DNA of 64,000 nt from contig JAXMBC010000001.1 in NCBI GenBank assembly GCA_046350055.1, positions 3,906,001 to 3,970,000 of the forward strand. The letters are read 5' to 3'. The translations under genes were made by a program, and so were the position numbers. Shown here piece after piece: positions 16,849-25,439 of the stretch. The notes beneath the pieces are model-generated. The model made no database searches. It was not told where the DNA came from and worked only from the letters and a program-made list of their open reading frames with translations. The DNA is from JAEUIE01 sp046350055 (GTDB lineage: Bacteria; Planctomycetota; Planctomycetia; Gemmatales; HRBIN36). Within the stretch, counting starts at the first letter, position 1. Every line of letters starts with the position of its first letter.

Positions 16849-18414
16849 ATGACCGCAGCGAAATTCTTCCTTACCACCGCCATCGATTACCCGAACAGTC
16901 GGCCACACATTGGCACTGCTTTTGAAAAGCTGGGAGCCGACGTGCAGGCCCGCTACCGCCGCATGGAGGGGAACGACGTCTTCTTCCTGATGGGGAACGA
17001 CGAGAATACGCTGAAAGTCGCCAAGCGGGCCGCCGAGTTGGGCCAGCCCACGCAGGCCTACTGCGACGACATGGCCCAGCAGTTCCAGTCGATCTGGAAG
17101 GCCCTCGATATCAGCTATGACATCTTTATCCAGACCAGCCACGAACGGCACAAGGTGTGTTGCCGGAAGTTCATTCAGAAGGTGTACGACAACGGCCACA
17201 TCTACAAGGGGCAATACGAAGGCTGGTACTGCGATGGCTGCGAGGAGTTCAAGAGCGACAAACAGCACACCGAGAACAACGGCTTGTGCCCCAACCACAA
17301 GACACCATTGACCCGCCGCGCCGAGCCGTGCTACTTCTTTGCGCTGTCCAAGTTTCAGAATCGGCTCCTCAAGCACTACGAGGAGAATCCCGACTTCGTG
17401 CAGCCGGAGAGTCGTCGCAACGAGATCCTCAGTCTGATAAAGACCGAAGGATTGCAGGACATCAACATCAGTCGGCGTGGCGAGGAGTGGGGCATCCGCA
17501 TTCCCTTCGATGAAGAGTACACCATCTACGTCTGGTTCGATGCCCTGCTGACTTACATCACCGGCATCGGCTACGGCGACGACGAAGCGACTTTCCACAA
17601 GTACAACCCCGCCGATGTGCACTACATCGGCAAAGACATCACCCGCTTTCACTGTGCCATTTGGCCAGCGATGCTGTGGGCCGCAGGCCTGGAGGCGCCG
17701 AAGAAAGTCTTCGGCCACGGCTTCGTCTACATCAAGGGGGAGAAGATCAGCAAGTCGCTCGGCAACGCCATCGAACCGATGGACATCATTACTCAGTTCA
17801 GCAGCGATGCGTTCCGCTACTACTTCATGAGAGAATGCCCTTTCCCCGGTGATGGTGACTTCAGTTGGGAGCGATTCACCGAGGTGTTCAACAGCGAACT
17901 AGCGAACAACCTGGGGAACCTGCTGAGCCGGTGTTTGACATTAATTACGAAGAACTACGGGGGCATGCTGCAAGGGACGGGAGGCAAACAACCGAGTGAA
18001 GTTGTACCCGGTCTCGACCTCAACGCCTTTGTGCAAGAGGTACGCGAGCACGTAGAGCAGTGCAGGTACAATCAGGCGTTGCAGGTCATCATCCTGAACT
18101 TCCTGACGCCAACGAATCAGTATCTCGAAACAAACGCCCCGTGGAAGCTGGTGAAGACTGATCTCGAAGCCGCAAAGACTGTGCTCTTCAACGCCGTGCA
18201 ATCGCTCCGCGTCGCCAGTATTCTGCTCAAGCCGTTCATTCCCAAGGCGACGGAGACGATCTACAAGAGCTTCAACTTCTTCAGGCCATGGGAAGAGGTG
18301 AAGTACGCCGACGCCGCGGAGTTGATTGCTCAGCCCGATGATCTGCGCGTGACAGCGGAACTCACCGACGGTAAAGTGAAGCCATTATTCCTGCGTATTG
18401 ACACGAAGAAGTAA
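16849..18414 (+). CDS. metG: Methionyl-tRNA synthetase
   Basis: This 521-aa class I aminoacyl-tRNA synthetase has an N-terminal FFLTTAIDYPNSRPHIGTAF with HIGT (residues 20-23) in place of HIGH, a zinc-knuckle domain with CDGC and CPNH (about 127-152), the editing/anticodon-linked VWFDALLTYITG, KISKS at 299-303, and an alpha-helical anticodon-binding domain (about 365-500). It has no C-terminal tRNA-binding (OB) extension, unlike the E. coli enzyme, so it resembles the shorter T. thermophilus class. The start is ATG at 16849, just after an A-rich stretch with GAAAGACAGGC. Confidence 0.97.
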   Translation: MTAAKFFLTTAIDYPNSRPHIGTAFEKLGADVQARYRRMEGNDVFFLMGNDENTLKVAKRAAELGQPTQAYCDDMAQQFQSIWKALDISYDIFIQTSHERHKVCCRKFIQKVYDNGHIYKGQYEGWYCDGCEEFKSDKQHTENNGLCPNHKTPLTRRAEPCYFFALSKFQNRLLKHYEENPDFVQPESRRNEILSLIKTEGLQDINISRRGEEWGIRIPFDEEYTIYVWFDALLTYITGIGYGDDEATFHKYNPADVHYIGKDITRFHCAIWPAMLWAAGLEAPKKVFGHGFVYIKGEKISKSLGNAIEPMDIITQFSSDAFRYYFMRECPFPGDGDFSWERFTEVFNSELANNLGNLLSRCLTLITKNYGGMLQGTGGKQPSEVVPGLDLNAFVQEVREHVEQCRYNQALQVIILNFLTPTNQYLETNAPWKLVKTDLEAAKTVLFNAVQSLRVASILLKPFIPKATETIYKSFNFFRPWEEVKYADAAELIAQPDDLRVTAELTDGKVKPLFLRIDTKK

Positions 18415-18417
18415 CGA

Positions 18418-18684
18418 TCAAGAGCCGTACTTGGCAGAAAGGCTGAGGCCTCGTGGCACCTGGTCGGCGACCGTGCTGAAGTTCATGGCCCGTAGTAACT
18501 CCGCAGCAACACGTATGCTGTTGTTGACGCTGCGTTCATCGGGATAAATGTGACACATGCTGCCAAGATAGAGCCCGGGAATCGGTGACTTAAAGCTGGG
18601 AATACGCTTGTGAAAACCTAATTCAGTAACAGGCGCAGCATTTCGACCACGAAACACCCAGTGCCTGTTGACCAGTGGCTTCAT
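18418..18684 (-). pseudogene. C-terminal remnant of an FAD-dependent oxidoreductase
   Basis: The 88 residues resemble only the end of NAD(P)/FAD-dependent oxidoreductases of the amine-oxidase type: IPGLYLGSMCHIYPDERSVNNSIRVAAELL corresponds to the usual C-terminal LYLA(S/N)MxQIYPEDRGTNxxxR segment that closes the FAD site. The N-terminal Rossmann part (GxGxxG) is absent, and the ORF runs into the tilS start on the opposite strand. It is probably a decayed gene, truncated when the neighbouring region was rearranged. The assignment rests on this short match. Confidence 0.45.
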
Positions 18685-18689
18685 TTGCT

Positions 18690-19658
18690 ATGACTCATCT
18701 GTTCGATAAAGTTCGGTGCTTTTGCAAGGTGAAGCAAAGCGCGAACAAGATTCTTGTGGCGGTATCGGGTGGACCGGACAGTGTTGCCTTGCTGCATGTG
18801 TTGCACAAACTGAAATCAATTGTTCTCCATGTGGCGCACTTCAACCATCATCTGCGAGGCAATGCTAGTGATGGCGATGCGGAATACGTTCGAGAACTGG
18901 CAGCCAGATTCGACCTGCCGTTTCATTTAGGTTCATCGACAGCCTTATTGCCGACGCAAAGTCATCTCGAAGCAAGGGCCCGGAAGCTACGATATCGCTG
19001 GCTCGCTGACACTGCATTATCCGCTGGATGTACAGTTGTCGTCACCGGTCACACCATGAATGATCAAGCGGAAACGGTGCTGCATCATCTGATCCGCGGC
19101 ACCGGCTGGCGGGGCCTGCGAGGAATCGCTCCTGTAAGGAAGCTCAGTTCCGGCCTCCGATTGATGCGGCCTCTACTAGACTGCACTCGACAGGATGTTC
19201 TCGACTATCTATCAGTGCATTCGCTCACAGCACGCCATGATGCAAGTAACGACGATATGCGATTTAGCCGGAACCGCATCCGGCATCAAATCTTGCCGAA
19301 ACTTATCGAGTCAAACAGTAGAGCAGTTTTTCACCTGGCAGCTTGGGCAGGCATGGCACGTAGGCATTATGCAAATCTGAAGAAAGCAGCAAAACTACTC
19401 TATCCCGGTATCCAATCTCATGTGGATAGCAGGCAGTTGGCAATGTATCGTAGTATGTTGACGGCTCCAGATGACGAAGTATTACAGGAATTGCTCCGAC
19501 TCGTGTGGCATCAACAACACTGGTCTGTGGAGCAGATGAATAACCTGCGATGGAGAGAAGTCATGGAAGTCTGCCGGGGAACTCGTACTGCAGTGGAGCT
19601 GCCCGGCAGGATCATGGTCAGAGCGAAAGAACTCGTCATTCAGTTTATCCAGCATTAA
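18690..19658 (+). CDS. tilS: tRNA(Ile)-lysidine synthase TilS
   Basis: This 322-aa PP-loop ATPase modifies C34 of tRNA-Ile(CAU) to lysidine, allowing AUA decoding. It has the P-loop SGGPDS near residue 26, the HFNHHLRG segment, TGHTMNDQAETVLHHLIRGTG with the conserved metal/substrate residues, and the RHDASNDDMRFSRNRIRHQILP motif. A short C-terminal region follows, smaller than in E. coli TilS. The ATG at 18690 is chosen over a GTG at 18675. Neither has an obvious Shine-Dalgarno. It overlaps none of its neighbours apart from the antisense remnant's 5' end. Confidence 0.95.
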   Translation: MTHLFDKVRCFCKVKQSANKILVAVSGGPDSVALLHVLHKLKSIVLHVAHFNHHLRGNASDGDAEYVRELAARFDLPFHLGSSTALLPTQSHLEARARKLRYRWLADTALSAGCTVVVTGHTMNDQAETVLHHLIRGTGWRGLRGIAPVRKLSSGLRLMRPLLDCTRQDVLDYLSVHSLTARHDASNDDMRFSRNRIRHQILPKLIESNSRAVFHLAAWAGMARRHYANLKKAAKLLYPGIQSHVDSRQLAMYRSMLTAPDDEVLQELLRLVWHQQHWSVEQMNNLRWREVMEVCRGTRTAVELPGRIMVRAKELVIQFIQH

Positions 19659-20352
19659 CATCAAGCTTGCCACTGCGTTCGAGCTTCTTGTAATAGATAA
19701 GCGAGTAAGCTACTGGCACCAGGGCCGACAAAGCCAGCAAACCAATCCACATGCCAATCATCACCTGTACAGGCACCAGGTTCACCAGTGGCAATGACAG
19801 CAGTCCAATGGTCCCTGCAGCCACGAACAGCCACGCTCCCATCCGGTGGGTCTTTTCCCAAACTTGATGATTCGCGAGTGTCCAGGGAGTGCGGATGCCC
19901 ATCCAGAAATTGCGTTCCAGCTTACCCATGACGTTCCCCATGACGATGAAGAAGAGGAAAATGATGGCCATGATGCCCTGGACAACAGGGGTATCTCGAC
20001 TCACATACGCCGCCAGGATGATACCGTGCAGCCCTGCCATCATGCCGGTTATGATGAGGATGATAAACGAGCCAAGTTGGGGGTTCGATTTTGTGGCTTC
20101 GTAGCCACGAGGCGAACACCAGTGCATCAACGCAGCTATCAGTCCAATGACGCCAATCATCCCCAGTGGCACTGCCATCAGATACCAGAACATGTCGTCT
20201 CGGAAGACCCAGCGATCAGGCTCCATCGTGGCCCCCCAGTGAACAGGTACTTGTTCCGGCAGCCAGTTGGCCCGATTAGTATAGACTGCGATTGATGCAG
20301 CCATGCCGGCGATTAGTATCAATCCGGTGAGCAACCAGTTGAGCTTCTTCAT
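19645..20352 (-). CDS. sdpI: SdpI family membrane protein (DUF1648 plus SdpI domain)
   Basis: This 235-aa protein has about six to seven transmembrane helices. The N-terminal part carries the DUF1648 signature (LPEQVPVHWG), and the C-terminal part the SdpI signature GKLERNFWMGIRTPWTLANHQVWEKTHR. In Bacillus subtilis SdpI confers immunity to the SdpC toxin and sequesters the repressor SdpR at the membrane. Here it overlaps the 3' end of an sdpR-like gene by 4 bp, the same operon order. No SdpABC toxin genes are in the window, so a sensing role without the toxin is possible. Confidence 0.9.
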   Translation of the reverse strand: MKKLNWLLTGLILIAGMAASIAVYTNRANWLPEQVPVHWGATMEPDRWVFRDDMFWYLMAVPLGMIGVIGLIAALMHWCSPRGYEATKSNPQLGSFIILIITGMMAGLHGIILAAYVSRDTPVVQGIMAIIFLFFIVMGNVMGKLERNFWMGIRTPWTLANHQVWEKTHRMGAWLFVAAGTIGLLSLPLVNLVPVQVMIGMWIGLLALSALVPVAYSLIYYKKLERSGKLDVNAG

Positions 20353-20657
20353 GACGAGCCCCCTTTCTTGCGAACCAGTTTCTTACCCTCACTTTGGAAC
20401 AGATCCATGAGCAGCCCGATTACATCCTCTACCACGGTGGTATTGAGTGAGTAGATGATCTGTTGTCCGTCCCGTCGGCTCTTCACAAGTCCAGCCTCTT
20501 TCAGCACGGCGAAGTGATGCGACATGGTAGGTTTGGTCATCTCGAACTGCTCGGCTAGCTGACCGGCAGTCAATTCCCCCTCGTCACGCAGCCGGGCGAG
20601 AATTGCTCGTCGGGAAGGATCAGCCAGAGCTTTAAAGGCATCGCTGTACATATTCAT
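20349..20657 (-). CDS. sdpR: ArsR-family repressor, SdpR-like
   Basis: This 102-aa winged-helix regulator opens MNMYSDAFKALADPSRRAIL. The recognition region is MTKPTMSHHFAVLKEAGLV and the wing is SRRDGQQIIYSLN. No metal-binding Cys motif (ELCVCDL) is present, as in the SdpR branch. It probably autorepresses the sdpRI operon and is released when SdpI recruits it to the membrane, by analogy with B. subtilis. The start at 20657 (or 20651) replaces a longer frame from 20768. It overlaps sdpI by 4 bp. Confidence 0.9.
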   Translation of the reverse strand: MNMYSDAFKALADPSRRAILARLRDEGELTAGQLAEQFEMTKPTMSHHFAVLKEAGLVKSRRDGQQIIYSLNTTVVEDVIGLLMDLFQSEGKKLVRKKGGSS

Positions 20658-20774
20658 CCCGATAGTTCGATGGCTATCTAACAATATATTCGGTCGGTCA
20701 GGATTTGTATTTAGAATGTTGTCGAAATAATGTGGGAGAGAGGATGTGCAACTTCCAGTTCCTACCATATCTCC

Positions 20775-21677
20775 ATGCGACTCGTTTTCATTCTGCCCCT
20801 GCTCTGTGCTCTTTCGGGTTGTGGTAATAATCCTGAAGTGCCTGATCTCATTTGGGGCAAGCGCGGGTTACAGCCTGGCGACTTCATTCGCCCACGAGCT
20901 ATTACCATAGGTCAGTCTGTCGAGGGTGAAGAAGAGCTCTATATCGTTGACTTTGCCGGAAGGGTACAGGTCTTCTCTCTAGATGGCAAGTTGCTTCGCC
21001 ATTGGAAGACGCCCAGGATTGACAATGGCAGGCCGGCAGGGCTTGGCTGGTCGAAGAAGCGTAATGCCCTCATCGTGGCGGATTCGCACTATCAGCAGAT
21101 TCTCGTCTACACACCCACCGGCGAGTTGCTCGAGACCATTCCCGGTACCCGAGGGGCTGGTAACCTGGGCCCCTTTCAGTACGTGGCAGATGTGGTGGAA
21201 GATACTGCTGGCAACCTTTATGTCAGCGAGTTTGGCAACGAGAATGAGGATCGTATTCGCAAACTGAATTCCCAAGGTGAACACATGGCGCATTGGGGCA
21301 ATCATGGCACCAGGGATGGCGAGTTCAGTCGGCCTCGCGGTCTCTGTATCTCACCACGAAATGAACTGATTGTTGCCGATTCGAGTAATCATCGGTTGCA
21401 ATTCTTTAATCTTGAAGGCAAACATCTTCGGACTCTAAATGGCTTTAACTATCCGTACGACATAGCATTCAACGGCACGGGCGAAATGTACGTAGTCGAA
21501 TGGGGAAGTAATGCAGTGCGTAAAGTGAATGCTGAAGGTCAATTCTCGCGAAGCTGGGGGAGGGCAGGGCGGGAGCCGGGATGTCTGCATCAACCCTGGG
21601 GGATTGTCCTCTCGAGGAAAGGCACTCTGTTCATTCTTGATAGTGATAACCATCGTGTGCAACGGGTAAACTGGTGA
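20775..21677 (+). CDS. NHL-repeat lipoprotein
   Basis: This 300-aa lipoprotein has a signal peptide ending in lipobox LSGC (residues about 13-16). A six-bladed NHL beta-propeller follows, with repeats such as GRVQVFSLDG, QQILVYTPTGELL, RPRGLCISP...VADSSNHRLQFF and HQPWGIVLS...DSDNHRVQRV. These are typically exported, protein- or glycan-binding propellers. Its stop is shared with the GTG of the next gene (GTGA), indicating coupling to a DEDDh exonuclease, although one is exported and the other cytoplasmic. Confidence 0.9.
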   Translation: MRLVFILPLLCALSGCGNNPEVPDLIWGKRGLQPGDFIRPRAITIGQSVEGEEELYIVDFAGRVQVFSLDGKLLRHWKTPRIDNGRPAGLGWSKKRNALIVADSHYQQILVYTPTGELLETIPGTRGAGNLGPFQYVADVVEDTAGNLYVSEFGNENEDRIRKLNSQGEHMAHWGNHGTRDGEFSRPRGLCISPRNELIVADSSNHRLQFFNLEGKHLRTLNGFNYPYDIAFNGTGEMYVVEWGSNAVRKVNAEGQFSRSWGRAGREPGCLHQPWGIVLSRKGTLFILDSDNHRVQRVNW

Positions 21678-22243
21678 AGCATATCCCATTGATCATTTGC
21701 GACCTGGAAGCGACCTGCTGGGATACACCTGCAGACCGGGAAGAGATGGAGATCATCGAGATCGGAGCAGTTCGGATCGTGGAAGGCGAAGTGCTGGACA
21801 GCTTTCACTGCATGGTCAGACCAATAGTGCATCCGCAATTAAGTGACTTTTGCAGAACGCTCACGACAATCAAGCAGTATGAAGTCGACCAGGCTGCGTT
21901 GTTTCCTGAGGTGTATCAGAGCTTTGGCAAATGGCTGTGCCAGTCTCCTGAATACGTCTTCAGTTCCTGGGGTCGCTATGATCTTAGACAACTGCAACTG
22001 GATGTTGCACGTCATCAACTCGAATGGAACCCTGAATTGAGTAACCACCTGAATCTCAAACATCTTTTCGCCCAGTGGCGGAATGTTAAACCTTGCGGGA
22101 TGGAGCGAGCACTCCAGTTAGTGAATTTACCCTTAGAAGGCATACATCACCGTGGACTGGATGATGCCCGTAACATTGCCCGACTTGCACTATTGATGCT
22201 GCCTTGGTTGTTGGAATCTCAACAAATTCTTAAACAAGAATGA
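21674..22243 (+). CDS. DEDDh-type 3'-5' exonuclease (ERI-1/KapD-like)
   Basis: This 189-aa protein shows ExoI CDLEATCWD (residues about 9-17), ExoII FSSWGRYDLRQL (about 96-107) and ExoIII GIHHRGLDDARNIARL with the DEDDh histidine and Asp (about 155-170). The DLEATC form and the SSWGRYD motif resemble ERI-1-like RNA exonucleases (KapD/exonuclease domain family) more than DNA polymerase III epsilon. The start is GTG at 21674, overlapping the previous stop. Substrate is unknown, and RNA is likely by family. Confidence 0.88.
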   Translation: MKHIPLIICDLEATCWDTPADREEMEIIEIGAVRIVEGEVLDSFHCMVRPIVHPQLSDFCRTLTTIKQYEVDQAALFPEVYQSFGKWLCQSPEYVFSSWGRYDLRQLQLDVARHQLEWNPELSNHLNLKHLFAQWRNVKPCGMERALQLVNLPLEGIHHRGLDDARNIARLALLMLPWLLESQQILKQE

Positions 22244-22289
22244 ATGGACTGGGATGGTATGTAAGGTAAAGTTGTTTTGATGCCCGTAA

Positions 22290-23258
22290 TTGGCCCAAGG
22301 ATTGAAGCCTCGCGCAGTGCACTATTTCATTCGGCTTGCAGTTATTGGTGTGCTTCTCCTGCCTTCCATGGTGCTGGGTGTACTTTGGCTGCAGGGCATT
22401 CCACTTCCACACGAAGTAGTTGTCAGCACCCTTGGCGCTTCGTTGATTGCTATCGTACTCTGGCTTGTGATTTTGAACCGTCAATTCCAGTTGGATCGTC
22501 TGGCCCAACATCTTCTGGAACAACTCAATAAGGACAAAGAAACCACAGCGGCACTGGTTGAGCCGTTTCAGTCCGACACATCCAATGAGCCTGTCTACCT
22601 TGCCATGGAAGCCCTGGCAGAACGTTTAGCGCAGCGTCGCGAGCAACTGAAAACAAACTTTGATAAGCTCAGTGGCATCTTGATCACACTCAGCCAGAAC
22701 AAGCCCATTGAAATAGGCACATATGATTTCGATATGCCTGATTCGGATGACCGTACCTTGCTATTGGGCTCTCTTTGCCAGCTTATTCATTCATTGCAGC
22801 ACAGCAGGCAGCGTGGTGATGTCTTTGCTAATGTGCTACGTGAATCGCCTATCGCAATGATCATTACCCAGGAAAACTACCGAATACGTTCGTTAAACCC
22901 GGCTGCAGAACGACTCCTGGGAATGACACTGCAAAAGGCATCTCACAAAAACCTGATGAAATTCTTCGTGCCACCGCCATTGAAGAGTCACCATGCCCAC
23001 CTCAAAGGAATTGTACTCCCCATCGAGGAAGCAATTGAGGCACTTCAGAGCGGCAGGCAGGAAGTATTTACCACGTTACGAAATGGTAGTGGAAAGACAG
23101 TATTAGTCGGTGTCAGAGCTTCGTTTGGACATCATTGTTTGTTCATGCTGCGAGAAAAGATTAAACACCACGGACAGCACGATCAGGGGATGCCTGATAC
23201 CATTCAGCTGGACCTCAGCGAGACCAAATTGCCAGTACCAGCAAATCTCGCAGGGTAG
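22290..23258 (+). CDS. Membrane PAS-domain protein without output domain
   Basis: This 322-aa protein has two transmembrane helices (about 13-34 and 42-63), a charged linker, a region of helices (about 70-165) and a PAS domain (about 170-290, beginning FANVLRESPIAMIITQENYRIRSLNPAAERLLG). The protein ends soon after the PAS fold (EKIKHHGQHDQG...), with no histidine kinase, GGDEF or receiver domain. The start is a TTG at 22290 without a clear Shine-Dalgarno, so the N-terminus may be a few residues off. It may modulate a partner protein, but none is obvious nearby. Confidence 0.75.
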   Translation: MAQGLKPRAVHYFIRLAVIGVLLLPSMVLGVLWLQGIPLPHEVVVSTLGASLIAIVLWLVILNRQFQLDRLAQHLLEQLNKDKETTAALVEPFQSDTSNEPVYLAMEALAERLAQRREQLKTNFDKLSGILITLSQNKPIEIGTYDFDMPDSDDRTLLLGSLCQLIHSLQHSRQRGDVFANVLRESPIAMIITQENYRIRSLNPAAERLLGMTLQKASHKNLMKFFVPPPLKSHHAHLKGIVLPIEEAIEALQSGRQEVFTTLRNGSGKTVLVGVRASFGHHCLFMLREKIKHHGQHDQGMPDTIQLDLSETKLPVPANLAG

Positions 23259-23263
23259 TTACA

Positions 23264-23560
23264 TCACTCTGGCAATGGTTCTGCTCCTGCTGCAGGTTTT
23301 CCACGCCCCTCTTTGATGTATTGTGCTCGGGCTTGTGCATACTGTTCCGGTGTCAAGCTTTCCAGGTCGCTGTTCACCTCTCCGGCCTGATACTCTCTGA
23401 AAATCTTCTTGAGGAACGGGATACACCATCCACACCCCGTACCCGCGCCGCCACACTCAGATAGCTGACTGGCGACACGGGGATGCTCCCGTTTGCAAAA
23501 GTTGACAAGTTTGCGACGGCTTACATGAAAGCAGTAACAGATTTTGCCGTCGAGATTCAT
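23264..23560 (-). CDS. BFD-like [2Fe-2S]-binding protein
   Basis: This 98-aa protein has a bacterioferritin-associated-ferredoxin fold: two N-terminal cysteines (CYCFHVSRRKL) and CGGAGTGCGWC give the four-ligand pattern of the Fer2_BFD domain (C-x-C...C-x2-C-like). A Lys-rich, proline-containing tail follows. Such proteins often release iron from bacterioferritin or carry electrons. Its start lies 2 bp from the stop of the upstream TIGR03009 gene, so the two are probably one transcript. Confidence 0.85.
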   Translation of the reverse strand: MNLDGKICYCFHVSRRKLVNFCKREHPRVASQLSECGGAGTGCGWCIPFLKKIFREYQAGEVNSDLESLTPEQYAQARAQYIKEGRGKPAAGAEPLPE

Positions 23561-23562
23561 GA

Positions 23563-24405
23563 CTACTTGCGGGGGATGGAACCGCCTCCGGTGGGAACGC
23601 CTTGCGTGGGACGATTGGTTTGTGCTTGCGTAGGTGCCTGTTTGACTTGCCAGCCAGCTTTCTTGGCATCTTCGACATTAAAGTCAGCCACCGTCACTCT
23701 GTTCAAGTCATTGCGGACTACTGTTTTGAATTCCCAAGATTGTTCTGTATTACCCGGTTCACGCCACATGATGCGAAGTGGAAAGTGCTTCGGAGAGATT
23801 GCATTGGCGTAATTCACCAGTCCAAGCTGGGCAACAGCGAAGTCTCTGCGGTCCTGATCGGTCAAGGGCTGAATTCGGAGCCAGGTGTAGTGCTGGTCCC
23901 TTTGTGCTATAGACATGGCGAATCGCTTCTTGGCTTCCCCCGCCTTCATGCCAAATAGAAAAGCAAAAGGGCCATCATCAGGTCGCACGTTTTGATTCTG
24001 CAATTGTGAAACAAAGATTGTCTTGGAAGGTATTTCGAAGTTGTAAAGCCATGTGCCAGAGCAGACATACTTACGTTTGAGCTTAGACATATCTGGTTGC
24101 CCCTGAGCATTTAACTCAAAGACCTCCAGCTTGAGACCGTACTGACCATTAGCAAGTTGGAGCACTTTGGCTTCGCCATACGACTTGTTGACTTTGCCAA
24201 AAGTAGGATCCTTCTCTTCAATCGTGAAGGCCACCAGTAGTGCCTTCAGAGTCTTGGCATCACTCTCCCAACTGCTCAGAATGCTATCCAATTCCTGCTG
24301 TTGTTCTGGTGTCATCGCTTGTTGTGCTGGAGGCTGTGTCGGAGCCTGTCCATGAAGATTTCCCAAACACAGCAAACTGATTCCGAGCCAAATCATGAAT
24401 CGCAT
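23563..24405 (-). CDS. TIGR03009-type secreted planctomycete protein
   Basis: This 280-aa secreted protein has a signal peptide (MRFMIWLGISLLCLGNLHGQ) followed by a domain typical of the planctomycete TIGR03009 family: an EQQQELDSILSSWE helix, then a mixed beta fold with FLFGMKAGEAKKRF and RIMWREPGNTEQSWEFKTVVRND. The C-terminal tail is Gln/Pro/Gly-rich. These proteins are abundant in planctomycete genomes and their function is unknown. The start at 24405 has GAGG with good spacing. The frame could open at 24438. Confidence 0.85.
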   Translation of the reverse strand: MRFMIWLGISLLCLGNLHGQAPTQPPAQQAMTPEQQQELDSILSSWESDAKTLKALLVAFTIEEKDPTFGKVNKSYGEAKVLQLANGQYGLKLEVFELNAQGQPDMSKLKRKYVCSGTWLYNFEIPSKTIFVSQLQNQNVRPDDGPFAFLFGMKAGEAKKRFAMSIAQRDQHYTWLRIQPLTDQDRRDFAVAQLGLVNYANAISPKHFPLRIMWREPGNTEQSWEFKTVVRNDLNRVTVADFNVEDAKKAGWQVKQAPTQAQTNRPTQGVPTGGGSIPRK

Positions 24406-24595
24406 GACGAACCTCACCTGACAAGATACATCCATCATCTACCAAACTGGGGGATTTACACAAGGTCAAGTACAGTAACTGTAAGCATGGTGCTGTAAAA
24501 ATGAAGAAATTTGTCGTTCTGAGCGGCTTTAGAACCACTGGGCACATCTCGCCTGCCCCACTAGCTTAACATCCCATCATCACCTGGAGGTTCCC

Positions 24596-25390
24596 ATGAA
24601 ACGGTTACTGTCACTTTCGCTGCTTTTCGTCTTAGGTACATTTGTATCCGCTCAAGACTGGGCCAAACCCCGGCTGGAGAACTCGCCACGTCATCTCGAA
24701 TGGGTCAAAGTGAAGGCAGGAACCCGTGAAGTAAACAGCTTCATTGCCTTTCCCGAAGTGAAGACTAAAGCTACCGCTGTCATTGTTATCCATGAAATCT
24801 TCGGTCTTTCTGACTGGGTGCGTGGCATGACAGACCAATTGGCTGCTGAGGGCTACATCGCCATTGCACCTGACCTTCTCACTGGCATGGGGCCTAATGG
24901 AACTGGTAGTAAGGAACTGGGGAACGATGGGGCGCGAGGAGTGATCAGCAAGTTGCCTCCCGATCAGATTACTGCTGACCTTAACGGTGTGGTTGAGTAC
25001 TGCAAGAAGTTGGAAGCCTGTAATGGCAAAGTGGTGGTATGCGGTTTTTGTTGGGGTGGTGGGCAAACCTTCCGTTTTGCCAACAACAACAGTGAGGTCA
25101 AAGCCTTCTTTCCCTTTTATGGCAGCGGTCCAAACAAGGAGGCCGATGTAGCGAATATCAAAGCTCCCATCTATGGATTCTTTGCTGAGAACGACAATCG
25201 CATCAATGCCGGACTGCCCAAGGTCAGTGAATTCCTGAAGGCCAAGGGTGTAACGCACGACTTTGTGACATACGTTGGTGGCGGCCACGGCTTTATGCGA
25301 GCAGGTGAGGACCCGAAGGGTTCCGAGGGAAATAAGAAAGCCCGCGAAGCTGCATGGAAACGCTGGCTCGAACTGCTGAAAAAGGTGTAA
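24596..25390 (+). CDS. Secreted dienelactone-hydrolase-family protein
   Basis: This 264-aa alpha/beta hydrolase has an N-terminal signal peptide (MKRLLSLSLLFVLGTFVSA). The catalytic triad is Cys in GFCWGG (residues about 152-157), Asp in ENDNRI (about 199-204) and His in GGGHGF. The oxyanion HEIFGL stretch is near residue 65. Export is unusual for dienelactone hydrolase proper and is a feature of the broader family, whose substrates include carboxylic esters and lactones. A strong GGAGG lies 5-6 bases before the ATG. Confidence 0.9.
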   Translation: MKRLLSLSLLFVLGTFVSAQDWAKPRLENSPRHLEWVKVKAGTREVNSFIAFPEVKTKATAVIVIHEIFGLSDWVRGMTDQLAAEGYIAIAPDLLTGMGPNGTGSKELGNDGARGVISKLPPDQITADLNGVVEYCKKLEACNGKVVVCGFCWGGGQTFRFANNNSEVKAFFPFYGSGPNKEADVANIKAPIYGFFAENDNRINAGLPKVSEFLKAKGVTHDFVTYVGGGHGFMRAGEDPKGSEGNKKAREAAWKRWLELLKKV

Positions 25391-25410
25391 TGATCAAATT
25401 GGATGCTCAA

Positions 25411-25433
25411 GAGTACCGCCTGAAGCGGTACTC
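25411..25433. terminator. Hairpin between two secreted-hydrolase genes
   Basis: A perfect 9-bp stem (GAGTACCGC / GCGGTACTC) with a CTGAA loop lies 20 bp after the dienelactone-hydrolase stop and 6 bp before the next ORF. It has no T-tract. It may terminate the first transcript or be a dispersed palindrome. Confidence 0.45.
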
Positions 25434-25439
25434 TACTGC

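Noticed and set aside
16816..17718. 300-aa ORF on the minus strand inside metG
   Set aside because: It is antisense to a strongly supported metG, its translation matches no family and is low-complexity Val/Leu-rich, and no ribosome-binding site is seen.
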